From assembly GCF_001006805.1 (NCBI RefSeq), contig NZ_LN811350.1, positions 464,239 to 518,732 of the forward strand: 54,494 nucleotides of DNA, written 5' to 3'. Every line of letters begins with the position of its first letter. Position 1 is the first letter of the stretch. This document shows, piece after piece, positions 1 to 8,348 of the stretch. This DNA is from Microvirga massiliensis. Lineage in GTDB: Bacteria; Pseudomonadota; Alphaproteobacteria; Rhizobiales; Beijerinckiaceae. The notes beneath the pieces were generated by a model. It was not told the DNA's origin and ran no database searches. It saw nothing but the letters and a program-made list of their open reading frames with translations. Made by a program: the position numbers and the translations under genes.

Positions 1-198
1 AGCACTCGCGGGCTCGAAGCGGTGAATGTGGGACAGTTCGGTGATTGTCGTCATGGTTCAACAGGCCCCCATGGCTCGATCAGGCATGCAGGGTGTCACT
101 CTCGTCGAACCCGAGATAGGGGGCGGAGCCCGGAGTTTCGATTGCATGCGCGCAAGATCGAGGCTGCGGCGAAGCGCATGATCCTGTGAAACCTCGCT

Positions 199-243
199 CT
201 CCGAAGGCAGAGATCATGCGTTCGAATCGTGTCGGGTGCGCCA
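199..243 (+). other. 3' half of tRNA-Arg(CCG), probable attachment-site remnant
   Basis: This stretch matches canonical tRNA positions 32 to 76 with exact spacing: anticodon loop CTCCGAA (anticodon CCG), 3' anticodon stem GGCAG, a five-base variable region, a T arm containing GTTCGAATC with a five-pair stem (two wobbles), acceptor strand CGGGTGC, discriminator G and CCA. No 5' half precedes it: there is no GCACCCG acceptor strand and the bases before the loop do not pair with GGCAG. Homology starting in the anticodon loop is what tyrosine-recombinase integration into a tRNA gene leaves at the displaced end. The intact tRNA would lie to the left, outside the window. Confidence 0.75.
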
Positions 244-263
244 TTTTTCCACCACTCCAGAAC
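238..263 (+). repeat. 26-bp direct repeat, copy 1 (GCGCCA-N7-ACCACTCCAGAAC)
   Basis: The last six bases of the tRNA fragment plus its downstream flank read GCGCCA, seven bases, then ACCACTCCAGAAC. The same arrangement with the same spacing occurs at 2014-2039, with about 22 of 26 positions identical by eye. The pair flanks the aspartoacylase-like gene. Confidence 0.6.
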
Positions 264-570
264 AAAACTGGGCACTGGGTTCCACGCTCGACCTAAAGCA
301 GAAACTCGCTCGTAATCAGCGGGACCTACGACAATGACGCATAAACGACGTTTGAGCTTGGCGACGCAAAAGTGCCTTTTGTGCCGAAATGTTCCGTTGC
401 AGGTATGGAGGCCAAGGGCCATTCTGTCGATGTTGTGGGCGAAGGCTTTCTTGAGGTGGGTTCGCCTTTCAATCTGGCTATCGAGATTGGCGAGCCTGCA
501 AGAGACGAGTTAGCTGTCGTGAATGGCCACGGTGAAAGTCGCGTCACCGGACTTGAGGTCGATGCGGCAA
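244..570. other. Intergenic stretch, no recognised gene
   Basis: About 330 bases lie between the tRNA fragment and the stop codon of the leftward hydrolase gene. Short open frames exist on both strands, but none has a convincing ribosome binding site or recognisable product. The first 20 bases carry a short motif that recurs near 2014-2039, reported as a separate repeat. Confidence 0.5.
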
Positions 571-1752
571 CTACTCGGGATAGACCTGAACGTCCTCCGG
601 CCCCGGCTTGTTGAAAAGGATGAATACCAAGGGGTTGCCGGGCTCGGACATTGCATCGCTGCGTTGGCCCGTTATCTCTCCGGCCACGCCGCTTATATAC
701 TCCGCAACCACCTCGCCGAAGCTGTCGCGCTGAATAGCAACCTTCTGTCCGGCTTCAACTTTGTCGTTGAGTTTAACCAGATGCTCAACGAGCCCGCCCG
801 CGGTGGCCAGGATCGGGAACGCGCTGTTGCCGACAAAGACAGTCACGTCCTTGCCTGTACGTCCCATTGGCCCGGCAACGATGCCGTGATGCTTGAGGAC
901 GTTCATTGTGCCTTCCACGAAGAGCGAGATCATCTCCGGGTCCAGGACGCGCGCAGCGCCTATTTCCGGCGTGAAGGACGGGATGCCCACGTCCATAAAC
1001 GCGTTGTGCAGGACACCGGGATATACATGATTGTCGAAGATCTGGCCGACAGGATAGAGCTCCACCATCGCCTTGACCTCGGGCGCATCCATACCGCCAA
1101 TATTGAATGCGGTGACTTCGAATCCGGTCGTCCCGGTGTGGAAGTCGATCGCGAAGTCGGCGTTCGGCCGCAGCAGCCGGTTGAATAGAAGTCCGGCGTG
1201 TCGGCTGGGTGCGGTGGCGCCGTTCTCGTTCCCGGGCCACTCCCGATTCATATCGATCAGATCGATGCCTCTGCCCTGGTTGGGCCATCTGCGCTGCATG
1301 CTTTCCAGGGCCGGGCGGGACACGTCCGTAACCGCCATCACCGTGCCCGACATCTGCGCCGGGTCGAGCTGGTTCATCACGGTCTGGACCGCATGCACAG
1401 AACTCATCTCGTCGCCATGCACGCCACTGGTCAGGACGCCGCGCTTGCCCGGCAGTGCGCCCTTGGCTACCGTCACCGATACATACCAGTGCTGTCCAGT
1501 CGGCATCTCAGCGCCCTGAAAATACAAAAGGTGCTTCTTGCCGGGCTCCAGGTCATTGACGTCGAGCGCGCTGACGACCTTTTTGCCTTTGATAACGTCG
1601 CCGGTATAGACCGTTCCTAAGGCCGCATTGGCAGGGGGTGTCGCTGCGTCCTTGGCATTCGCAGCGCCAGTGTTGACGGCGACGCCGACCGTGGCAATGG
1701 ATGCCATTATCAGATCGCGGCGGTCGATGCCTTTTGCAGACTTGTCCGGCAT
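571..1752 (-). CDS. Succinylglutamate desuccinylase/aspartoacylase-family metallohydrolase, Tat-exported
   Basis: The 393-residue product belongs by eye to the AstE/AspA branch of M14-like zinc hydrolases, which cleave amide bonds in N-acyl amino acids or similar substrates. Zinc ligands are visible as an HGDE segment (His112, Glu115) and His205 in a FHTGTTG motif, with the likely catalytic Glu near residue 261 (TPEIG). The N-terminus carries a twin-arginine motif (RRDLIMA) followed by an Ala-rich hydrophobic stretch, so it is probably exported folded. I chose ATG 1752 because AAAGGA lies about seven bases upstream and the Tat signal starts just after it; an upstream in-frame start at 1863 would add 37 residues that bury the signal. 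The gene stands alone, and the substrate is unknown. Confidence 0.85.
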   Translation of the reverse strand: MPDKSAKGIDRRDLIMASIATVGVAVNTGAANAKDAATPPANAALGTVYTGDVIKGKKVVSALDVNDLEPGKKHLLYFQGAEMPTGQHWYVSVTVAKGALPGKRGVLTSGVHGDEMSSVHAVQTVMNQLDPAQMSGTVMAVTDVSRPALESMQRRWPNQGRGIDLIDMNREWPGNENGATAPSRHAGLLFNRLLRPNADFAIDFHTGTTGFEVTAFNIGGMDAPEVKAMVELYPVGQIFDNHVYPGVLHNAFMDVGIPSFTPEIGAARVLDPEMISLFVEGTMNVLKHHGIVAGPMGRTGKDVTVFVGNSAFPILATAGGLVEHLVKLNDKVEAGQKVAIQRDSFGEVVAEYISGVAGEITGQRSDAMSEPGNPLVFILFNKPGPEDVQVYPE

Positions 1753-2085
1753 GACGGGGTCCTTTGTGATTGTGAAAGGCAGCGTTCGTACGACGGCGCG
1801 GCATGCACATCGGTCACAAAATTCCGTGCGGCGTAAAATACGGGTGTGCCGCTGAACTCGCAAGGTTGTGTGATTTCTGCGGGAGGTATGTCGGGGCTTG
1901 TGATCTTGCGGCGTTGTTCGTCAAGGCCCAGAGATGGCGCAAAGCAGAACTGTCGCTTAAATATCGGCTGCGAGAACAATCACATGAGAGTTCCCAGTCT
2001 CATCCTCTCCGGCGCGCCAAATTGCTACCACTCCAGAACGACACCGAGCATCGCCCCCAGTGAGCCATCGGACAGGCACCGTCCG
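1753..2085. other. Intergenic stretch upstream of the hydrolase gene
   Basis: This 333-base gap separates two leftward genes and should hold the promoter of the hydrolase gene. I see no convincing -35/-10 pair. It contains the second copy of the GCGCCA-N7-ACCACTCCAGAAC repeat at 2014-2039. Short frames on both strands lack support. Confidence 0.4.
2014..2039 (+). repeat. 26-bp direct repeat, copy 2
   Basis: This matches 238-263 with conserved spacing. The bases before it (CTCTCCGGCGCGCCA) resemble a decayed tRNA 3' end, close to the usual end of a tRNA-Arg gene, but the T loop is not canonical, so it is not called as a tRNA. Confidence 0.5.
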
Positions 2086-3513
2086 TCAGCAGTGCTCGGC
2101 CAGTACGGTCGCCAGCACCGCAACACCCCGTCGAATCGCGTCGGCGTCGAGTCCGGCATAACCGAGAATGAATCCGGCCACCGCCGGTCGGGGCTCGGTT
2201 GGGTCATACAGCGGTGAAACGGGATACAGGCCGACCCCGGCTGCTCGTGCGGCCGCTACGAGCGCGGGCTCGCGGTCGGCAGCGGCGCCGTTGATCCAGG
2301 CGACGACGTGCAGTCCTGTGTCAGCTCCCGCGATGGTGACCGCCGGGTCCAGATCGTCCGCCAACGCCTGCAGCAGCACCGCCCTTCGCTCGGTGTTCTT
2401 TCTGCGGATGCTGCGGACGTGACGCTCGTAAGCGCCGCTCGCCAGCAGTTCGGCCAGGGCGTCCTGTTCCAGCAGCGGGGTGTGCCGGTCCGTCAGGCGC
2501 TTCGCCTCGCTGAACGCCCGGCACAAAGCGGTGGGGGCGACGAGATAGCCGAGCCGCAGGGTCGGCGAGAGCGTCTTGGAAACCGTGCCAACGTAGATCA
2601 CCGTCTCCGCGCCGAGGGTCTGCAGAGGCGGGATAGGGGCGATGTCGTGACGATACTCACCGTCGTAATCGTCCTCGACGATGCAGGCACCTGTCCGTGT
2701 AGCCCAGGCCAGGAGCGCGCGCCGACGCGTTGCCGAAAGCACGCCGCCGAGCGGAAACTGGTGCGATGGCGTCACGTAAGCCAGACGGGCCAAGGGCAGG
2801 GCCTCCGTCCTGAGCCCATCCCCATCGACCGGAATGGGCACGGCAACGCCACCGGCCGCCGCGAAGGCATGACGCGCCAGGAGGTAGCCAGGGTTCTCGA
2901 TCACGAAGGGATCGCCGGGATCGAGCAGCAGCCGCGCGCAGAGGTCGAGCCCTTGCTGCGAGCCGTTCACGATCACGATCTGGTCCGGCGTGCAACGGAT
3001 GCCGCGGGCACGCCAGAGATAGCCTTGAAGCGCGGTGCGCAGGGCGGCCGTTCCCTGAGGGTCACCATAAAGCAGCCGTGCGGTGCGCCGGAGGCTGGCC
3101 TCGTTCAACGCGCGCCGCCAAGCCAACACCGGAAAGTCCGCAGCAGACAGATCACCATAGCGAAAGTCCGCAACGCGGGCCGTCTGCGCCACCGCTGGAG
3201 AGGGCAGAGCGAGCAGGCGTTGCGCGAAGGCTGAGAGATGACGGGGCGCAGCGGCCGGGGAGGGCGTCGGCGATGCCGCAGCTCCGAGCCCGTGAGCCAC
3301 GATTGCGCGAGCCCCGGGCCGGGTGGCCAGGTAGCCCTCCGCGATGAGCTGGCTGTAGGCCGCCGTCACGGTCGTGCGGGATACGCCCCATTCGGCTGCT
3401 AAGGCCCGCGTAGACGGCAGGCGGTCACCCGGCTGGTAGATTCCGGCGTGGATCTGCTCCTTGATCGCCGCGATGATCCGGCGCGCGACGCCCTCCTCCC
3501 CCAACTGGCCCAC
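2086..3513 (-). CDS. MocR/PdxR-type GntR regulator with aminotransferase fold
   Basis: The 475-residue protein has an N-terminal GntR winged helix (LPSTRALAAEWGVSRTTV near residues 30-50) fused to a class I aminotransferase-like domain. That domain contains NGSQQGLDL, VEDDYDGEYR and the PLP-lysine context VSKTLSPTLRLGYL. Such regulators bind PLP or related amines and control vitamin B6, GABA or amino-acid transport genes. I chose GTG 3513 because AGGAAG lies about six bases upstream; earlier in-frame starts would run into the divergent gene at 3590. The two genes share a 76-base control region with an inverted repeat at 3538-3551. It probably regulates that neighbour and itself, which is inference from the arrangement. 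Confidence 0.88.
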   Translation of the reverse strand: MGQLGEEGVARRIIAAIKEQIHAGIYQPGDRLPSTRALAAEWGVSRTTVTAAYSQLIAEGYLATRPGARAIVAHGLGAAASPTPSPAAAPRHLSAFAQRLLALPSPAVAQTARVADFRYGDLSAADFPVLAWRRALNEASLRRTARLLYGDPQGTAALRTALQGYLWRARGIRCTPDQIVIVNGSQQGLDLCARLLLDPGDPFVIENPGYLLARHAFAAAGGVAVPIPVDGDGLRTEALPLARLAYVTPSHQFPLGGVLSATRRRALLAWATRTGACIVEDDYDGEYRHDIAPIPPLQTLGAETVIYVGTVSKTLSPTLRLGYLVAPTALCRAFSEAKRLTDRHTPLLEQDALAELLASGAYERHVRSIRRKNTERRAVLLQALADDLDPAVTIAGADTGLHVVAWINGAAADREPALVAAARAAGVGLYPVSPLYDPTEPRPAVAGFILGYAGLDADAIRRGVAVLATVLAEHC

Positions 3514-3537
3514 ATCAAACTTCCTAAACTGGCTGTT

Positions 3538-3572
3538 TCTGGCAAGCCAGATTGCCGGTATCTGATCTGGCA
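3538..3572. promoter_or_regulatory. Candidate MocR operator between divergent genes
   Basis: A perfect palindrome TCTGGC-AA-GCCAGA spans 3538-3551, and a third TCTGGC in the forward direction lies at 3566-3571. All are in the 76 bases between the two divergent start codons. MocR-type regulators often bind repeated half-sites in such shared promoters; assignment to this regulator is inference. Confidence 0.55.
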
Positions 3573-3589
3573 GCGCAAGGAGTTCCGCG

Positions 3590-4213
3590 ATGTACACGCC
3601 CCCCGCCTTCCGCGACGAAGACAGGGACAGCCTGCTGGCCACGATCCGCGCTGCGCGGCTGGCGAATTTCGTCACTGCCACGGCGGACGGTCCGCTCGTC
3701 ACACCGCTGCCCCTCTTCCTCGACGAGAGCGAGGGCGAGCACGGCGTGATCTATGGCCATCTCGCGAAGGCCAATCCGCAGTGGCGTGTCCCGCCGGTGG
3801 GCGATGGTCTCGCGATCTTCATGGGTCCGGACGCCTACGTGACGCCGGCGTGGTATGCGACCAAGGAGGAGACCGGGAAGGTCGTCCCGACTTGGAACTA
3901 CGTCACGGTCCATGCGCACGGCCCCGTGGAGTTTTTCCACGATGCAGATCGCTTGCTCGACGCCGTTGTGCGGCTGACGAACCTGTACGAGCAGCCGCGG
4001 GCGACGCCGTGGGAGGTGAGCGAAGCGCCAGCCGACTTCATCGCCGCTCAGCTGCGCGGCATTGTTGGCATCCGCATGCCGATCATCCGCCTGGTAGGCA
4101 AGCGCAAGTTGAGCCAGAACCGGAATGCGACCGACCGTGCTGGTGTGGCTGCCGGTCTCGCCGCGAGCGAGCGGGCTTCTGACCGCGAGCTCGCCCCTCT
4201 CATCCCGTTGTGA
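3590..4213 (+). CDS. PaiB-like FMN-binding protein
   Basis: This 207-residue protein fits the PaiB / FMN-binding negative transcriptional regulator family, which has a split-barrel flavin-binding fold of about 200 residues. The start (MYTPPAFRDED), the segment ATADGPLVTPLPLFLD, the GHLAKANPQW motif and the block GPDAYVTPAWYATK followed by VPTWNYVTVHAHG are characteristic. The start has an AAGGAG seven bases upstream. It is divergent from the MocR regulator, a common pairing. Regulation of other genes by PaiB is known only for Bacillus; here the true activity may be a flavin-dependent or redox role. A stem-loop follows at 4240-4264. Confidence 0.87.
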   Translation: MYTPPAFRDEDRDSLLATIRAARLANFVTATADGPLVTPLPLFLDESEGEHGVIYGHLAKANPQWRVPPVGDGLAIFMGPDAYVTPAWYATKEETGKVVPTWNYVTVHAHGPVEFFHDADRLLDAVVRLTNLYEQPRATPWEVSEAPADFIAAQLRGIVGIRMPIIRLVGKRKLSQNRNATDRAGVAAGLAASERASDRELAPLIPL

Positions 4214-4239
4214 AATGTGCCATGCAGGCAGCCATGCTT

Positions 4240-4264
4240 TCCCTGCTCGCCGTTGCAGCAGGGA
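4240..4264 (+). terminator. Stem-loop after the PaiB-like gene
   Basis: TCCCTGCT pairs perfectly with AGCAGGGA around a nine-base loop, 26 bases after the stop codon. No T-run follows, so it may be an imperfect or Rho-assisted terminator. Confidence 0.35.
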
Positions 4265-4367
4265 TCAGTATCGTCTCCGGCAGGTGCTACACGCGCACCC
4301 TCACACGGCTTTGAACTCAGCCGCCTGATCAGGATTCAGGAACTACTTCATCGGTGTCGTCACAGTC

Positions 4368-5018
4368 ATGCCAGACCTGACCCAGCTCGCCTTGTACTTC
4401 GCCGCGGCTTTCGTGCTCGCCGTCACGCCCGGTCCGGGAATCTTCTACGTTGCAGCGCGTACTCTCGCTGGCGGTCGTGCGGAAGGCGTGGCCTCCAGCT
4501 TCGGCACCGGATTGGGCGGCTTGGTCCACGTCCTCGCGGGCAGCTTGGGCGTTTCTGCCATCGTGCTCGCGAGCGCGGAACTCTTCTCCGCGCTGAAGCT
4601 GATCGGCGCTGCCTATCTTGTCTGGCTCGGCCTTCGCACTTTCCGGTCCACCCGCCGGGACGCGTCGACAGGTTTGAACGGTGGATCCGCGGCGCTGCCG
4701 ATCGGGCCGCAGCAGGCGTTTCGTGAAGGAGTGCTGGTCGAGGCGCTGAACCCGAAGACAGCAGCCTTCTTCATTGCCTTCGTTCCGCAGTTCGTGGACC
4801 CGACTGAAGGCCATGTCGCACTGCAATTCGTGGTGCTCGGCTTCGTGTCGGTTGCACTCAATACCCTCGCCGACGTCGTGGTTGCCTTTGCGGCGAGCGC
4901 CATCCGACAAGGTGCAGCAGCACGTCCCGCGTTAATCTCCCGCCTGCGAGAGGCGTCGGGAGCTGCGATGATCGCGCTCGGAATCGGCCTCGCTCTGGCG
5001 AAGCGCCCTGCGACCTGA
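4368..5018 (+). CDS. LysE/RhtB family amino-acid exporter
   Basis: The 216-residue membrane protein has the LysE-family start (LALYFAAAFVLAVTPGPGIFYVAARTLAGGR), the AAYLVWLGLRTFR segment near residue 75 and the ALNPKTAAFFIAFVPQFVDP motif near residue 125. About six hydrophobic segments are visible, as expected. Members export amino acids or their derivatives from the cytoplasm. The start is ATG 4368; the ribosome binding site is weak. It lies about 150 bases after the PaiB-like gene in the same direction and could share the MocR control region, a frequent neighbourhood for MocR regulators. The substrate cannot be read from sequence. Confidence 0.88.
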   Translation: MPDLTQLALYFAAAFVLAVTPGPGIFYVAARTLAGGRAEGVASSFGTGLGGLVHVLAGSLGVSAIVLASAELFSALKLIGAAYLVWLGLRTFRSTRRDASTGLNGGSAALPIGPQQAFREGVLVEALNPKTAAFFIAFVPQFVDPTEGHVALQFVVLGFVSVALNTLADVVVAFAASAIRQGAAARPALISRLREASGAAMIALGIGLALAKRPAT

Positions 5019-5093
5019 TTTCTGTGGCTCCAAAGTTTGGGGCATGAACGACTCCTCTTCTGCTGTACGATCAGGCTGTCCATTGCGACAACC

Positions 5094-5516
5094 TCATTGC
5101 AACGCCCAGTGCCGCGGGTATTCGAGCTGCATAGCGACGAAATAGGCGGTACGCATTCCGTAGCGCGCCGCGATTCCGCGAGGGGACTGGTTCAATACTT
5201 CTGCCGGTCGTCGATCTCCGATTGACGGAAGCAGTCGCTCCACGGGCCAACTCGCGGAGATTTGGTCCGGGACAATGCGGACACCGTTGCCGGTCTCGAG
5301 CGCATTGGCTGCGCCGACGAAGGTCACCGCGCGTGATCGACAAGTCCGTGACCAAGCATCCGTGACGAGCGCAAGTGATGCTTCATCAATGCCCGGCACA
5401 AGCTTCATGCCGAGCTGCTCATGATTCCAGAAAACGAGCCGATTGCTGACCGCCGTCAACGCGAATGGGCGCGTGAACTGGAACGCATCGCTGTCGTGAC
5501 GCGCCTCCCAGTCCAT
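5094..5516 (-). CDS. Possible N-terminally truncated protein, unknown or DJ-1/PfpI-type regulator fragment
   Basis: This 140-residue frame codes for a coherent, charged sequence (for example LGMKLVPGIDEASLALVTDAW and SRAVTFVGAANALETGNGVRIVPDQ). It reads like the C-terminal part of a larger protein; I have a weak impression of the distal half of DJ-1/PfpI-type regulator-like proteins. The ATG at 5516 has no good ribosome binding site, and I find no upstream continuation on the same strand. It may be a gene remnant. The function is unknown. Confidence 0.4.
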   Translation of the reverse strand: MDWEARHDSDAFQFTRPFALTAVSNRLVFWNHEQLGMKLVPGIDEASLALVTDAWSRTCRSRAVTFVGAANALETGNGVRIVPDQISASWPVERLLPSIGDRRPAEVLNQSPRGIAARYGMRTAYFVAMQLEYPRHWALQ

Positions 5517-5577
5517 ATGGCGATCATTCTTCGATGACTTTGCTGTTCGCTATCGTTGTTGCCGCCGATCGGGGCCC

Positions 5578-5898
5578 TCAGCGAGCGGCACGCTCGGCTG
5601 CCATCGGATGATCGTAGCCCTCGACCAGAATGATGTGCGACTGCGCCGCCTCCTGGCGGACTTTCGCGATCTTTTGGTAGGCCGGGTTATGGTAGAAAGC
5701 ACGAGCGCGCTCGATCGAGTCGAACTCGAGCACGACGATCCGGGATACCGCGTGCTCGTCCTCCACGGTTTCGACCGGGCCACCGCGGACGAGAAAACGT
5801 CCGCCGAAACTGGCGATCACTTCCGGCGTCTTGAGCCGGTATTCCTCGTATCGCTTCGGATCGGTGATCGTCACCCGTGCGATCAGGTAGCCCTTCAC
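5578..5898 (-). CDS. DUF1330 domain protein
   Basis: The 106-residue product is a single DUF1330 domain, a ferredoxin-like dimeric alpha-beta barrel. The typical start (KGYLIARVTITDP), the middle VRGGPVETVE segment and the pattern IVVLEFDSIERARAFYHNPAYQ are visible. I chose GTG 5898 because GGGAGG lies about six bases upstream and the domain begins exactly there; longer in-frame starts extend into unrelated intergenic sequence. Members are small cytoplasmic proteins without an established reaction. It is divergent from tamA across about 380 bases. Confidence 0.85.
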   Translation of the reverse strand: MKGYLIARVTITDPKRYEEYRLKTPEVIASFGGRFLVRGGPVETVEDEHAVSRIVVLEFDSIERARAFYHNPAYQKIAKVRQEAAQSHIILVEGYDHPMAAERAAR

Positions 5899-6280
5899 CT
5901 TGTCCCTCCCGTTCGTGTCGAACCCGCGCCCACCTTCCACAGCGGGGATATCGCTTGAACGGTCTTCATGCCACGGGCCCGGCCCGCAGTCCCGACTGGT
6001 CGTTCCGCAGTGTCTCAAATGTAACAGGCACGAGGATTTGCCCGTTCCCTTATGACCGGATCTGCCGGACATCGGCAATTTTCTGCGCCCTGATGGTCGT
6101 CCTGCGTAGAGCAGGCGACCATGACGGGATAAAACCCGTCGCAGCGGCCCTTCCCGATGGGCACGGGTCGATTCGCGTGTGTTGCGGTGATGGTTTCGTT
6201 CGGAACGCACCGTGGCCACAAACTCACCGCATTCCGGCCATCTGGTGCCGGACCCTATTTTTGGTCGAGACAAGGTGTCG
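5899..6280. other. Divergent intergenic region upstream of tamA
   Basis: This stretch separates the leftward DUF1330 gene from tamA and must hold promoters for both. It contains two adjacent hairpins at 6093-6140. No convincing open frame is seen. Confidence 0.5.
6093..6140. ncRNA. Two adjacent stem-loops, candidate structured RNA or regulatory element
   Basis: The first stem (6093-6122) pairs ATGGTCG plus CCTGC with GCAGG plus CGACCAT around loop GTAGA, with one bulged T. The second (6123-6140) is GACGGG-ATAAAA-CCCGTC with no base between the two hairpins. They lie 140 bases before the tamA start. Whether this is a leader structure, a small RNA or DNA operator sites is unknown. Confidence 0.35.
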
Positions 6281-8263
6281 ATGCCGTCGACGAGGCTGTC
6301 CCGCCGGTGCGGGAAGATCATGTTTGCGTTCGGAGCCTTCGTCGCTTCGGGTTGCGCCATTCCCGAACCGGCTCACGCCTTCCCGTTCGACTTCTTCGGG
6401 CTGTTCGGCTCGGACAAGGACGGCCCGCCGCCCGTGACCCCGAATGCCGTCGTCTACGACGTCGTCTTCGAAGGGGTGCCCGACAAGGGATTGGAGCAGT
6501 CCCTGCGGGATGCCTCGACGCTCTATCGCCTTCGGGAGGAGCCGCCGCCCGACGGAACCGGCGTTCTGCGCCGGGCGGAAGCGGACCTGCCCCGTCTGAC
6601 CGACGCCCTGTGGGGCGCGGGCTATTATGACGGCCTGGTCACGATCACCGTCGCGAGTGTTCCCGTTGCGGGGGAAAGCCGGGACAATGCGGCGATCCGC
6701 CGGGCCGAAGCCCTGCGCGGCCGGGCCATCGTGCCGGTCAGGATCGTAGTTCAGCCGGGTCAGCTTTTCACGATCAGCGATGTGCTCGTGCTGAGTGCCG
6801 AGACAGGCGCCGTCTTTCCCCCGGACGTGCTCCCCGCGCGCGTGACGCGCCTGAAGGCCGGTGATCCCGCGAGCTCGGCGTCGGTTCTCGCCGCCGAGGC
6901 TCGCATCGTCGACCATTTTCGGAGTCGGGGGTACCCCTTTGCGAAGATCGCCCGCCGCGACCCTGTGGTCGATCATCGCTCGAAGACCATGCACGTGTCG
7001 TTCTTCGTGGATCCCGGCCCGGTCGCGGGCCTCGGTCCCGTGACAGTTCGTGGAACCCAGGACGTCGATCCAGCGGTCGTGCGATCCTTCATCTACACGG
7101 AGCCGGGAGACCCGTATTCGCCGAAAGCCCTCGCCGACATCCGCAAATCCGTCAGCCGGATCGAGGCGCTTGCCTCGGTGCGCGTCCGCGAGGCGGAGGC
7201 GCTGGATGCCTATGGAAACCTTCCGCTCACCGTCGACGTCACCGAGCGCCCGCCGCGTCTGTTCGGCTTCGGCGTGCAATACTCGACGATCGACGGGCCC
7301 GGTGCGCGGGTCTATTGGGCCCATCGCAATCTGTTCGGGGGCGCCGAGCGGCTTCGGCTCGATGCCACCGTGTCGGCCACGGACTCGGCGAGGTCGGGTG
7401 CTCCGACCCACAAGGAATTCGACTGGAGCGACATCGGCGGGCGCTTCTCCGCCAGCTTCCTGAAACCGGCGCTCTGGGGCAGCCGGAACGACCTCTTGAT
7501 CGACGGCTATGTGTACCGCGAGGTGACGGAAGGCTACACGGCCCGCGCGGTCGGAGGAACGGCGGCGATCCGGCACCGGTTTACCGACCGCTTCTCGATT
7601 CAGGGTGGGATCGAGGCGGAACGCGGCCAAGCCAGTGATGTTCTCGGACGGATCGACTACACGCTCATCGGATTGCCCGTCGGGCTGACCTACGATTCCA
7701 CCGACAGCCTCCTCGACCCGACGGAAGGTTTCCGGGTCACGGCGTCGCTCGCTCCCTATCCGTCTTTCTTCGGCTCTGACCCCGGCATCTTCATCGCACG
7801 CGGGCAGGCGAGCACCTATTACGCCCTGGATGAGGAACGCTCCTATGTTCTCGCGGGGCGGATCGGTCTCGGGTCGATTACCGGGGCAGCACTCGATGAG
7901 ATCCCGGCGAATCGACGGTTTTACGCCGGAGGCGGCGGGTCCGTGCGGGGCTACGTCTACCAGAGTCTCGGACCGCGCGGGCCGTTCGACGAGCCGATCG
8001 GCGGCCGCAGCCTTCTCGAAGGCTCCATCGAGGCCCGCATCAAGGTCACGGACGTGATCGGAATCGTGCCTTTCATGGATGCTGGGACGGCCTTTGAATC
8101 GAGTTTCCCGGATTTTGATGAGACCATTCGCGTCTCCGCCGGTATCGGACTTCGATATTATACCGGCATCGGGCCGATCCGGGTCGACGTCGCGTTCCCC
8201 CTCAACCGCCAGCACGGCGACAGCACAGCTGCCCTCTACATCAGTCTCGGACAGGCTTTCTGA
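6281..8263 (+). CDS. tamA: TamA, outer-membrane autotransporter assembly factor
   Basis: The 660-residue protein is an Omp85-family outer-membrane barrel with N-terminal POTRA domains. After a signal segment ending near CAIPEPAHA, the POTRA region begins with AVVYDVVFEGVPDKGLEQSLRDAS and continues to about residue 330. The barrel follows and ends in an aromatic residue (LYISLGQAF), typical for insertion by the BAM complex. The conserved RFYAGGGGSVRGYVYQSLGP motif, the lid-loop VRGY signature, is near residue 550. TamA works with TamB in exporting or lipidating envelope components. ATG 6281 has AAGG upstream and begins the signal sequence; an earlier ATG at 6212 is possible. It is followed after 85 bases by tamB. 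Confidence 0.93.
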   Translation: MPSTRLSRRCGKIMFAFGAFVASGCAIPEPAHAFPFDFFGLFGSDKDGPPPVTPNAVVYDVVFEGVPDKGLEQSLRDASTLYRLREEPPPDGTGVLRRAEADLPRLTDALWGAGYYDGLVTITVASVPVAGESRDNAAIRRAEALRGRAIVPVRIVVQPGQLFTISDVLVLSAETGAVFPPDVLPARVTRLKAGDPASSASVLAAEARIVDHFRSRGYPFAKIARRDPVVDHRSKTMHVSFFVDPGPVAGLGPVTVRGTQDVDPAVVRSFIYTEPGDPYSPKALADIRKSVSRIEALASVRVREAEALDAYGNLPLTVDVTERPPRLFGFGVQYSTIDGPGARVYWAHRNLFGGAERLRLDATVSATDSARSGAPTHKEFDWSDIGGRFSASFLKPALWGSRNDLLIDGYVYREVTEGYTARAVGGTAAIRHRFTDRFSIQGGIEAERGQASDVLGRIDYTLIGLPVGLTYDSTDSLLDPTEGFRVTASLAPYPSFFGSDPGIFIARGQASTYYALDEERSYVLAGRIGLGSITGAALDEIPANRRFYAGGGGSVRGYVYQSLGPRGPFDEPIGGRSLLEGSIEARIKVTDVIGIVPFMDAGTAFESSFPDFDETIRVSAGIGLRYYTGIGPIRVDVAFPLNRQHGDSTAALYISLGQAF

Positions 8264-8348
8264 TGGCTCCGGATGTCGTCGTCCCGTGTGTCGGTCGCCC
8301 TTGCGGCAGGACGGCCACCCACTCCTCCAACCTCCGGCGGGTCTCACC

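Noticed and set aside
155..243. A complete tRNA gene at the left edge
   Set aside because: Only positions 32-76 can be matched; no acceptor 5' strand or D arm is present.
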